DNA of 25,100 nucleotides from Thermoleophilaceae bacterium (lineage in GTDB: Bacteria > Actinomycetota > Thermoleophilia > Solirubrobacterales > Thermoleophilaceae), in contig JACCUC010000106.1 in the NCBI GenBank assembly GCA_013812065.1, positions 1 through 25,100 of the forward strand. The letters run 5' to 3'. Below are positions 14,269 through 21,599 of this stretch, one piece after another. Below the pieces are notes generated by a model that was not told the origin of the DNA, ran no database searches, and saw only the letters and a program-made list of their open reading frames with translations. Each line of letters opens with the position of its first letter. Positions within the stretch are counted from its first letter, which is position 1. The position numbers and the translations under genes were made by a program.

Positions 14269-15138
14269 ATGGTCCAGGCCGAGCGACAGATCCGCGCCGC
14301 GGCCGACTGGCGCGCTCCCGCCGAGGCGCCCGACTACGGCGACATCCGCTACGAGTTGACGGATGGGATCGCGAAGATCACCATCGACCGGCCCGAGGTT
14401 CGCAACGCTTTTCGGCCCCAGACCCTGGTAGAGGTTTCAGACGCGCTCGAGCGCGCGCGCGAGGACACCTCGGTCGGGGTCATCGTCCTCACCGGCGAGG
14501 GGCCGCTCGCCTTCTGCTCGGGCGGCGACCAGCGCGTGCGCGGCGACTCGGGGTACCTGCTCGATCCGGAGGCCGGCCGGGCCGGGGTGGGGCGCTTCCA
14601 CGTGACCGACCTCCAGGTGCAGATGCGGCGCCTGCCCAAGCCGGTGGTGGCCATGGTCGCCGGCTATGCGGTCGGCGGCGGGCACGTGCTCCACATCGTC
14701 TGCGACCTGACCATCGCCGCCGACAACGCTCGCTTCGGCCAGACAGGGCCGCGAGTGGGAAGCTTCGACGGCGGCTTCGGGGCGAGCGTGCTTTCGACGC
14801 TCGTCGGCCCCAAGAAGGCCAAGGAGATCTGGTTCCTGTGTCGCCAGTACGGCGCGGACGAGGCGCTCGAGATGGGGCTCGTCAACACCGTCGTCCCGCT
14901 CGAGGAGCTCGAGCAGGAGACCGTGCGCTGGTGTCGCGAGATGCTGTCACTCTCCCCCTTCGCCCTGCGGCTGCTCAAGGCGAGCTTCCACGCCGCCGAG
15001 GACGGCGTCTCGGGCCTCCAGCAGCTCGCCCACGACGCGAATCTCCTCTTCTACGGAAGCGAGGAGGCGAAGGAGGGCCGCGACGCCTACGTGGAGGGCC
15101 GCCCGCCCGACTTCGGCCGCTTCCCGCGCCGGCCATGA
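14269..15138 (+). CDS. menB: 1,4-Dihydroxy-2-naphthoyl-CoA synthase
   Basis: A 289-aa crotonase-fold enzyme that cyclises o-succinylbenzoyl-CoA to DHNA-CoA. Close match to the MenB pattern throughout: N-A-F-R-P-Q-T-L, F-C-S-G-G-D-Q-R-V-R-G-D, P-K-P-V-V-A-M-V-A-G-Y-A-V-G-G-G-H, F-G-Q-T-G-P-R-V-G-S-F-D-G-G, I-W-F-L-C-R-Q-Y and the C-terminal R-P-P-D-F. The Gly in Q-T-G-P (Asp in M. tuberculosis MenB) marks the bicarbonate-dependent type I class, as in E. coli. ATG 14269 is chosen over 14254 because the latter overlaps the only -10-like hexamer. The stop overlaps the menA start as ATGA. Confidence 0.96.
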   Translation: MVQAERQIRAAADWRAPAEAPDYGDIRYELTDGIAKITIDRPEVRNAFRPQTLVEVSDALERAREDTSVGVIVLTGEGPLAFCSGGDQRVRGDSGYLLDPEAGRAGVGRFHVTDLQVQMRRLPKPVVAMVAGYAVGGGHVLHIVCDLTIAADNARFGQTGPRVGSFDGGFGASVLSTLVGPKKAKEIWFLCRQYGADEALEMGLVNTVVPLEELEQETVRWCREMLSLSPFALRLLKASFHAAEDGVSGLQQLAHDANLLFYGSEEAKEGRDAYVEGRPPDFGRFPRRP

Positions 15139-16055
15139 CGGGCACGCTCGAGTCGTCTCGAGCGCCCGCCGTCGCCGGGACGCTCAGGCTGTGGCTCGTA
15201 GCCGCCCGACCGCGAACGTTGCCGGCGGCGATCGCGCCGGTGCTCGTGGGTACGGCGCTGGCCGCCTCGGACGAAATTTTTCGCCCACTCGTGTTCGTCG
15301 CGGCGATCGTGGGGAGCGTGTTCATCCAGATCGGCACGAACCTCTCGAACGACTACTCGGACGCGCGCCGCGGCGCCGACACCGAGGACCGCCTCGGACC
15401 GCTGCGGGTCACGGGAGGGGGGCTCATGCCGCCCCGGCGCGTGCTCGTGGGCACCTACGTGGCCTTCGGGGTCGCGGTCGCGGCGGGGGCGTACCTGATC
15501 GCGGTCGCGGGCTGGGAGCTGCTGCTCGTCGGGGCGGTCTCGATCCTGGCCGGCGTGCTGTACACCGGCGGTCCCCGGCCCTACGGCTACGAAGGCCTCG
15601 GCGAGCTGTTCGTATTCCTGTTCTTCGGGGTCGTCGCGGTGGTCGGCTCGTACTTCGCCCAGACCGAGCGGCTCGCGTGGGAGGCCTTCGCCCTGTCGAT
15701 CCCCATGGGACTGCTCGCCGCGGCCATCCTCGTGGTCAACAACGTGCGCGACATCGACACCGACCGCCGAGCGGGCAAGCGCACGCTGGCCGTGAAGCTC
15801 GGTCGCGACGGTGCGCGGCGGCTGTTCGTGGGAATGCTCGTCGTCGCCTTCCTCGCGCCGCCGGCGACCTGGATCGCCGGCGGGCTCTCGGCCTGGATCC
15901 TGCTCACGCTGCTCGTGTCGCCGCTCGCCGTGCCACTCGCCCGGACCGTGCTCACGCGCGTCGACGGCCCTTCGCTGAACGCCGCGCTCGGCCGGTCCGG
16001 CGCTCTGCTCGCCCTGTTCTCGCTGTTGCTCGCCGCCGGGGTGCTCGCCTCGTGA
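15135..16055 (+). CDS. menA: 1,4-Dihydroxy-2-naphthoate polyprenyltransferase
   Basis: A 306-aa UbiA-superfamily membrane enzyme that attaches the isoprenoid tail to DHNA, giving demethylmenaquinone. The first Asp-rich motif N-L-S-N-D-Y-S-D-A-R-R-G-A-D is at 69-82; the second is N-N-V-R-D-I-D-T-D-R-R-A-G-K near 202. About nine hydrophobic segments; R-P-R-T-L-P near residue 25 is the usual MenA start. Coupled on both sides: ATGA with menB and GTGA with menC. Confidence 0.96.
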   Translation: MTGTLESSRAPAVAGTLRLWLVAARPRTLPAAIAPVLVGTALAASDEIFRPLVFVAAIVGSVFIQIGTNLSNDYSDARRGADTEDRLGPLRVTGGGLMPPRRVLVGTYVAFGVAVAAGAYLIAVAGWELLLVGAVSILAGVLYTGGPRPYGYEGLGELFVFLFFGVVAVVGSYFAQTERLAWEAFALSIPMGLLAAAILVVNNVRDIDTDRRAGKRTLAVKLGRDGARRLFVGMLVVAFLAPPATWIAGGLSAWILLTLLVSPLAVPLARTVLTRVDGPSLNAALGRSGALLALFSLLLAAGVLAS

Positions 16056-17065
16056 AGCGGTCGCTGCTGCGCCTCTCGATTCCGTTGCGCCAGCCGTTCG
16101 CCACCGCGACCGGGGTGGTCGCCGCGCGGGACCTCCTGCTGCTGCGGATCGAGGATCAGGACGGCGTCGCCGGCTACGGCGAGGCGGCGCCGTTCGAGCC
16201 CTACGACGGCGTCCCGCTCGACCGGGTCGCCTACGCCCTCGCGAATGGGAAGGCCAACGGAAGCGCCCCGCCTCAGGCCCATGCCGCCGAGGAGATGGCC
16301 CGGCTCGACCTCGCCGCCCGCCGCGCCGACCGGCCGCTCGGGGAGCCGGGCGCCGAGGTGATCGCGGTCAACCGAACGCTGCCCGCCGGACCGCCCGAGG
16401 AGGTGGCCGCCGCGGCGCTGCGGGGAGCGCGGGCGGGCTACTCGTGCTTCAAGCTCAAGGTCGGCCTGCCCGACGACGCGGAGCGCGTGGCGGCGGTCCG
16501 ACGGGCGATCGGCCCCTGGCCGGCGCTGCGCGTCGACGCCAACGGGGCCTGGTCGGTCGAGGAGGCGGTCGCCATCCTGCCCGCCCTCGCCGCGCACGAC
16601 ATCGAGCTCGTCGAGCAGCCGTGCCGAACGCTGAGCGAGCTCGCGCACGTGCGGCAAACGCTCGGCATCCCCGTGGCCGCCGACGAGTCGGTCGCCTCGG
16701 TGGCCGACGTGGAGGCCGCGGCGCGGGCCGGGGCCTGCGACGCCGTCAACGTCAAGCTCGCGGCCGCGGGCGGGTTCACCGCGGCCCGGGAGACCGTGCG
16801 GGCCGCGGCGGCGCACGGTCTCGAGCCCTACCTCTCGAGCACTCTCGACGGGCCGTGGGGGATCGCCGCGGCGTTGCAGGTCGCCGCCTCCGAGGACGTA
16901 TCGCTGGCCTGCGGGCTCGCCACCCTCGAGCTCTTCGACGCCGAGCTCGCCGACGCGCTGCCGCGACCGGCGGTGGGACTGCTCGCGGTGCCCGAGGGCC
17001 CGGGCCTAGGCGTCGCCGTCGACGATGCGGCGCTCGCCGAGGTGCTCGTCGAGGAACTCGAGTAG
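16052..17065 (+). CDS. menC: o-Succinylbenzoate synthase
   Basis: A 337-aa enolase-superfamily enzyme (MLE subgroup) that dehydrates SHCHC to o-succinylbenzoate. Acid/base and metal residues are all present: K134 and K136 in F-K-L-K-V, D162 (V-D-A-N-G), E188 (V-E-Q-P), D211 (A-D-E-S) and K235 (V-N-V-K-L). Family relatives include dipeptide epimerases and N-acylamino acid racemases; the men context decides. GTG start overlapping the menA stop (GTGA). The last 60 bp overlap menH on the other strand. Confidence 0.95.
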   Translation: MKRSLLRLSIPLRQPFATATGVVAARDLLLLRIEDQDGVAGYGEAAPFEPYDGVPLDRVAYALANGKANGSAPPQAHAAEEMARLDLAARRADRPLGEPGAEVIAVNRTLPAGPPEEVAAAALRGARAGYSCFKLKVGLPDDAERVAAVRRAIGPWPALRVDANGAWSVEEAVAILPALAAHDIELVEQPCRTLSELAHVRQTLGIPVAADESVASVADVEAAARAGACDAVNVKLAAAGGFTAARETVRAAAAHGLEPYLSSTLDGPWGIAAALQVAASEDVSLACGLATLELFDAELADALPRPAVGLLAVPEGPGLGVAVDDAALAEVLVEELE

Positions 17066-17752
17066 GGCGCCGGCGAAGGCGTCGGGCTGCTCTAGGTGGG
17101 CGGCGTGGCCAGCGCCGGGGATCGTACGCGCGCGGCCGTGCGGGGCGAGGGCGGCCATGCGCTCGGCGGCTTCGGCGTAGCGGGTGTCGCGATCGCCGGC
17201 GAGGGCAAGCAGGGGTGTCCGGAGCTCGGTCACGCGGTCCCAGACGGGCATGAGCGCACCCTGTCCGGCGCTGCGGAGCAGCTCGGCGAGCCGCGCCGGG
17301 TCGTGGGCGAGGCGGTCGCCACGCTGCGCGGCGACGAGTGCCGAGGACTGCCCGGCGAGCGCCGGGACCCGCTCCCAGTGGTCGACGATGTCCTCGATCG
17401 CGCTCGACGCGATCCAGTCGGCGAGTCGCTCGTCGGCTCTGCGTCGCTCGCCACGCTCGAGCGGATTCTCGATCCCCGCGCTCGTGCCGACGACGACGAG
17501 CGCCCCGAAGCGGCCACGGTCCGCCGCCGCGCGCAGCGCCGCGTGGAGGACGAGCCGACCCCCCAGCGAGTAGCCGACGAGCGCGGCGCCGGACGAAGCA
17601 GCGGCCTCGATCTCCGCGAGGCGACCGTCGAAATCGTGCGCGCGATGGTCGAGCGCCCGAGCGCGGTAGCGTCGACCGATGCGTGCCGCCACCGGCGCCC
17701 AGGACGAGGACCCCTGCATGAAGCCGGGCACGAGCACCACTTCCACGCTCAC
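17006..17752 (-). CDS. menH: SHCHC synthase (alpha/beta hydrolase)
   Basis: A 248-aa alpha/beta hydrolase that removes pyruvate from SEPHCHC, giving SHCHC. L-V-P-G-F-M-Q-G-S-S-S-W corresponds to the L-H-G-F oxyanion region of MenH. The nucleophile is S62 in G-Y-S-L-G-G-R, the Arg being typical of MenH. The acid is D189 in A-G-D-R-D-T and the base H216 in G-A-G-H. The His of the usual L-H-G-F is Pro here. GTG start; divergent from menD with 23 bp between start codons. Convergent overlap of 60 bp with menC. Assignment relies on motifs plus the complete men set around it. Confidence 0.88.
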   Translation of the reverse strand: MSVEVVLVPGFMQGSSSWAPVAARIGRRYRARALDHRAHDFDGRLAEIEAAASSGAALVGYSLGGRLVLHAALRAAADRGRFGALVVVGTSAGIENPLERGERRRADERLADWIASSAIEDIVDHWERVPALAGQSSALVAAQRGDRLAHDPARLAELLRSAGQGALMPVWDRVTELRTPLLALAGDRDTRYAEAAERMAALAPHGRARTIPGAGHAAHLEQPDAFAGALLEFLDEHLGERRIVDGDA

Positions 17753-17757
17753 CCGCC

Positions 17758-17764
17758 GATGATT
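17758..17764. promoter_or_regulatory. Shared -10-like hexamers between menH and menD
   Basis: GATGAT on plus (17758-17763, 12 nt before menD TTG) and AATCAT on minus (17759-17764, 6 nt before menH GTG) overlap. Each matches four of six TATAAT positions. This is the only AT-rich patch in the 23-bp gap. Confidence 0.3.
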
Positions 17765-17775
17765 CCCGCTGCGCC

Positions 17776-19500
17776 TTGAAGCCGACCAATCGAACCTACG
17801 CCCCGATCGAGGCCTTCGTCGACGAGCTCGCGCGTTGCGGGGTCGAGCACGCGGTCGCCTGCCCGGGCTCGCGCAACGCCCCGCTCCTGCTGACCCTTGG
17901 GGGCGAGCCGCGAATCCAGACGCGGTCGGTCCTCGACGAGCGCTCCGCCGCCTTCGTGGCGCTCGGCATGGCCAAGGCGAGCGGGCGGCCGGTGGCGCTC
18001 ACCTGCACCTCGGGTACCGCCGCGGCCAACTTCCTCCCCGCCGTCGTCGAGGCGCACGAGGCGCGCGTGCCGCTGATCGTCCTCACCGCCGACCGCCCCC
18101 CGGAGCTGCGCGAGGTCGGGGCCGGCCAGTCGATCGACCAGGTCAAGCTCTACGGCGCGGCGGTGAAGTGGTTCGTCGAGGTCGGCAACCTCGAGCCGGG
18201 GCGCGAGAGCGCCGTGCACCACCGGGCGCTCGCCTGCCGCGCGTGGGCGACAGCGGGTGGAGGCAGGCCCGGGCCCGTGCATCTGAACTTCCCGTTGCGC
18301 GAGCCGCTCGCCCCCGTGCCGGAGGAGATGGACCCGGAGCCCTGGCAGGGACGCCCGGACGGGCGCCCGTGGGTCAGCGTGCTCGAAACCGGCGTCGGGC
18401 ACCCCGAGGAGATCGGCGACCTGGCGTCAGAGATCCGCGAGGCCCCGCGCGGCGCGATCGTCTGCGGTCCTTCGACCGACGACGTCGCCACCGGCGCCGC
18501 CTGGCTGGCCCGCGTAGCCGGCTGGCCGCTGCTGGCCGAGCCGACCTCGGGCGTGCGCTGCGGGCGCCACGACCGCACGCAGGTGATCGCCCACTACGAC
18601 GCTCTCCTGCGCGCGCCGCGGTGGGCCGGCGCCCACCGCCCCGATCTCGTCCTTCGCGTCGGCGACACGCCGACCTCCAAGCCCTTGCGCGCCTGGCTCG
18701 CCGAGGCGCGTCAGGTGGTGATCGACCCGCACGCGGCCTGGCACGAGCCCACCCGCACCGCCGAGCGAGTGCTCGTCGCGAGCCCCGATCGGCTCCTGCG
18801 CGAGGTCGCCGGCGTACTGCACGGCGAGGCCCGACCCGACCCGGCGTGGCTCCAGTCCTGGCGCGCCGCCGACGCGCTCGTCCCCTCGGCGCTGGCTGAG
18901 GTGCCCGACCCGTTCGAGCCGAAGGCCTACGTCGCCCTGGCCGACGCCCTCCCGCCGGACGCCGTGGTCTGGATCAGCTCCTCGATGCCGATCCGCGACG
19001 TCGAGAGCTTCTTCCCCTCGGTCGGGACGCCGATCCGATTCCTCTCCAACCGGGGCGCCAACGGGATCGACGGCGTGGTGTCGTCGGCGCTCGGAGCCGC
19101 GGCGGCGAGCGGCCGCGGCCACGCCTACCTCCTGACCGGGGAGCTGACCCTGATCCACGACGTGGGGGCCCTGCTCGCCGCGCGCCGCCTCGGCCTCGAG
19201 CTGACGATCGTGTGCGTGAACAACGGCGGCGGCGGGATCTTCGACTTCCTGCCTGTCGCCCGACACGCCGACGCCGCAGCGTACGAGGAGCTCGTCGCCA
19301 CCCCGAGCGGGATCGACCTCGCCCGGCTCGCCACGGGGATCGGGCTGCGCCACGCACTCGCCGAGACGACCGACGAGCTGCGCGCCGCTGCCGCCGAGCC
19401 CGGTCTGGTCGAGGTCCGTACCGATCGCGCGCTCAACGTCGAGCAGCATCGCGATCTGTTCGCGCGGGTCGCGCGTGAGCTCGACCGGCGAGTGACCTGA
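17776..19500 (+). CDS. menD: SEPHCHC synthase
   Basis: A 574-aa ThDP enzyme joining 2-oxoglutarate-derived succinic semialdehyde to isochorismate. N-terminal P-G-S-R-N-A-P-L, E55 in D-E-R-S-A (activates ThDP) and the T-C-T-S-G-T-A-A-A-N region are standard. The C-terminal cofactor motif reads T-G-E-L-T-L-I-H-D and then N-N-G-G-G-G-I-F; MenD proteins normally have G-D-L, so the Mg ligand Asp is replaced by Glu. TTG is the only in-frame start before conserved sequence, and no Shine-Dalgarno sequence is visible. Divergent from menH and convergent with menF, with a 10-bp gap between stops. Confidence 0.94.
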   Translation: MKPTNRTYAPIEAFVDELARCGVEHAVACPGSRNAPLLLTLGGEPRIQTRSVLDERSAAFVALGMAKASGRPVALTCTSGTAAANFLPAVVEAHEARVPLIVLTADRPPELREVGAGQSIDQVKLYGAAVKWFVEVGNLEPGRESAVHHRALACRAWATAGGGRPGPVHLNFPLREPLAPVPEEMDPEPWQGRPDGRPWVSVLETGVGHPEEIGDLASEIREAPRGAIVCGPSTDDVATGAAWLARVAGWPLLAEPTSGVRCGRHDRTQVIAHYDALLRAPRWAGAHRPDLVLRVGDTPTSKPLRAWLAEARQVVIDPHAAWHEPTRTAERVLVASPDRLLREVAGVLHGEARPDPAWLQSWRAADALVPSALAEVPDPFEPKAYVALADALPPDAVVWISSSMPIRDVESFFPSVGTPIRFLSNRGANGIDGVVSSALGAAAASGRGHAYLLTGELTLIHDVGALLAARRLGLELTIVCVNNGGGGIFDFLPVARHADAAAYEELVATPSGIDLARLATGIGLRHALAETTDELRAAAAEPGLVEVRTDRALNVEQHRDLFARVARELDRRVT

Positions 19501-19514
19501 GGGCGCCGCCTCAG
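19497..19514. terminator. Bidirectional hairpin spanning both menD and menF stops
   Basis: CTGAGG-GCGCCG-CCTCAG, a perfect 6-bp stem. The menD TGA and the menF TGA (opposite strand) are in its two arms, so one element could end both convergent genes. No T-tracts. Confidence 0.45.
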
Positions 19515-20992
19515 CTCAGCAGCGGCAGCAGCGCCCCGAGCTTGGCCTCGGTCTCGGCGAGCTCCTCGTCCGGCGCCGAGTCGCGCACGATGCCGTCACC
19601 GGCGTAGAGATGGGCCACCGGCCCGCGGAGCAGGGCACACCGCAGGGCGACGCAGAGCTCGCCGTCCTCGGCGAAGTTGGTCCAGCCGACCGGCCCCGCG
19701 TACCAGCCGCGATCGAGGCCCTCGAGGGCGGGGATGAGACCCTTCGCGTGCTCCCACGGCTCGCCGCCGACCGCCGGCGTCGGGTGCAGCAGGCCGGCGA
19801 GCTCGAGCACCGAGCGCGGCCGGGCGAGCTGGGCCCGGATCGGAGTGGCGAGGTGCTGGACGTTCTGAACGCGCACGATCACCGGCTCCTCGGCGGCGGC
19901 GACCCAGACGCTCACCGGCGCCAGGCGTCGCTCGATCCGCCGGGTGACGATGGCCTGCTCCTCGCGGTCCTTGGGGCTGTGCAGGAGCTGCTCGCCGAGG
20001 TGGCGGTCGACCGCGGGGTCGGCGCTGCGCCGCGTCGTCCCGGCCAGGGCGACGGTCTGCACGCGCGCTCCCTCACGGCGCACGAGCAATTCCGGGCTCG
20101 CCCCGGCGAAGGCCAGCTCGGGCGTTCCGACGAGGAAGCAGTAACAGCTCGGGAAGGCGGCGCGCAGGCTGGCGAAGAGGGCAGCCGGATCGTGATCCTC
20201 GCGGGCGTGCACCCGCACCTCGCGCGCGAGCACGACCTTCTCGAGGTCACCGGCGCGGATGCGCTCGACCGCGCGCGCGACCGCCGCCTCGTAATGCTCG
20301 GGCGGCGCCGCTGTGGCGATGCGCGGACTCGACACCGGGTCCGGGTCGTAGAGGGGCATCTCGGCGCCGGGGTCGATCGACGCGAGCCGCCGCTCGAGGC
20401 GCTCGAGCACGGCCTCCGGGGCCTCGTCACCGTCTACGACCGCAGTTAGCGTGGCGCGGGCCTCGCCGCCCTCGCGGGCGAGCGACAGCTCCGGGAGGAC
20501 GAACTGCCCAGGTGCGAGCGACGCCCACTCGGGCGCCGAGCCGCCTCCCGGAGCAAAGGCGAAGCCACCGACGAAGACCGGGCCGGACGCAGGCGGCGCG
20601 AGCGGGTCCTGCGCGGCATCGTCGCGCTCGGCCGCGGACGAGAGCCGGCGGCACGCTGACGCCGCTTCCCCGAAACGCTCCTCTCCGCGACCCTCGATGG
20701 CGATGGCGCATCCAAGCGTCGCCAGCGTGAAGCCGTCGCGCTCGGGCTGCTCCAGGCAGTGGAACCGGTCGCCGGGGCGCCGGGCACGGAGGACCGCGGC
20801 CGAGAGGTCGACGGCCGGCTCGAGTCTCACCGAGGCGCTGGCGACGATCGGTCGCCGCTCTCGCCGCGCCCGTCGCACGGCTCGCTCGACCCGCCCCTCG
20901 AGCGCCGACCGCACGGACTCGGGCAGCGACAGCGCGGAACCGACGGCGCCGGCGGGCGCCGGCACCGCGGCGCTCGCAGTCACCCGGGCCAC
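19511..20992 (-). CDS. menF: Isochorismate synthase
   Basis: A 493-aa chorismate-binding enzyme that isomerises chorismate to isochorismate, the entry to menaquinone synthesis. Conserved C-terminal elements are D-L-E-K-V-V-L-A-R-E, A-S-P-E-L-L-V-R, A-G-T-T-R-R, K-D-R-E-E-Q-A-I-V, H-P-T-P-A-V-G-G, G-W-Y-A-G-P-V-G-W and A-G-D-G-I-V with the E-E-L-A-E-T-E-A-K-L end. An entC/dhbC siderophore role is possible in principle, but the neighbours argue for menaquinone. The GTG start shares its G with the TAG of ilvN (TAGTG), so it is translated as the third gene of ilvB-ilvN-menF. Confidence 0.94.
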   Translation of the reverse strand: MARVTASAAVPAPAGAVGSALSLPESVRSALEGRVERAVRRARRERRPIVASASVRLEPAVDLSAAVLRARRPGDRFHCLEQPERDGFTLATLGCAIAIEGRGEERFGEAASACRRLSSAAERDDAAQDPLAPPASGPVFVGGFAFAPGGGSAPEWASLAPGQFVLPELSLAREGGEARATLTAVVDGDEAPEAVLERLERRLASIDPGAEMPLYDPDPVSSPRIATAAPPEHYEAAVARAVERIRAGDLEKVVLAREVRVHAREDHDPAALFASLRAAFPSCYCFLVGTPELAFAGASPELLVRREGARVQTVALAGTTRRSADPAVDRHLGEQLLHSPKDREEQAIVTRRIERRLAPVSVWVAAAEEPVIVRVQNVQHLATPIRAQLARPRSVLELAGLLHPTPAVGGEPWEHAKGLIPALEGLDRGWYAGPVGWTNFAEDGELCVALRCALLRGPVAHLYAGDGIVRDSAPDEELAETEAKLGALLPLLS

Positions 20993-21552
20993 TACGTCGT
21001 CGACCGGCCGCGCGCCACCGCGATCTCGCCCGTCCTGACCATCTCGATCAAGCCGTACGGCCGCACGAGGTCCTCGAAGGCCTCGATCTTGTCGTCGGTG
21101 CCGGTCACCTCGACGGTCAGCGAGCGCTTCGATACGTCGATCACCTTGCCGCGGAAGATCTCGGCGAACTGCACGATCTGTCCGCGCGATTCGCCCTCGG
21201 CCGCGAGCTTGAACAGCGCCAGCTCGCGCGCGACCGTCTCGCGCGGCTCGAGATCGCGTATCTTGAGCACGTTGACGAGCTTGTGGAGCTGCTTGGTGAC
21301 CTGGTCGATCGGGTGAAGCGCTCCGTCGACGGTCAGCGTGATGCGCGAGATCCTCGGATCGTCGGTCGGCCCGACCGCGAGCGTGTCGATGTTGAAGCCG
21401 CGGCGCGAGAACAGCCCCGAGATGCGCGCGAGCACGCCCGGCTTGTTCTCGACGAGGATCGACAGGATGTGGCGCCGGCCGGTGTGGCCTCCGCCGGGGA
21501 TCTGCAGCTCGTCCAGATCGAGGACGGCCGGTGGCGCAGGCTCCTCACCCAT
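20992..21552 (-). CDS. ilvN: Acetolactate synthase small (regulatory) subunit
   Basis: A 186-aa protein. An N-terminal ACT domain (I-L-V-E-N-K-P-G-V-L-A-R-I-S-G-L-F, about 26-95) binds valine in this family. The C-terminal ALS small-subunit domain (L-F-K-L-A-A-E, F-R-G-K-V-I-D-V, L-V-R-P-Y-G-L-I-E-M-V-R-T-G) activates IlvB. ATG 21552 lies 47 nt after the ilvB stop. A longer open frame to 21849 overlaps ilvB and is rejected. About 20 residues precede the ACT domain, including P-G-G-G-H-T-G-R-R-H. Confidence 0.95.
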   Translation of the reverse strand: MGEEPAPPAVLDLDELQIPGGGHTGRRHILSILVENKPGVLARISGLFSRRGFNIDTLAVGPTDDPRISRITLTVDGALHPIDQVTKQLHKLVNVLKIRDLEPRETVARELALFKLAAEGESRGQIVQFAEIFRGKVIDVSKRSLTVEVTGTDDKIEAFEDLVRPYGLIEMVRTGEIAVARGRSTT

Positions 21553-21599
21553 CGGCTCGCTGCAAACGTTCGCCTGCTCGATTTTCGCGGCCGAGCATC

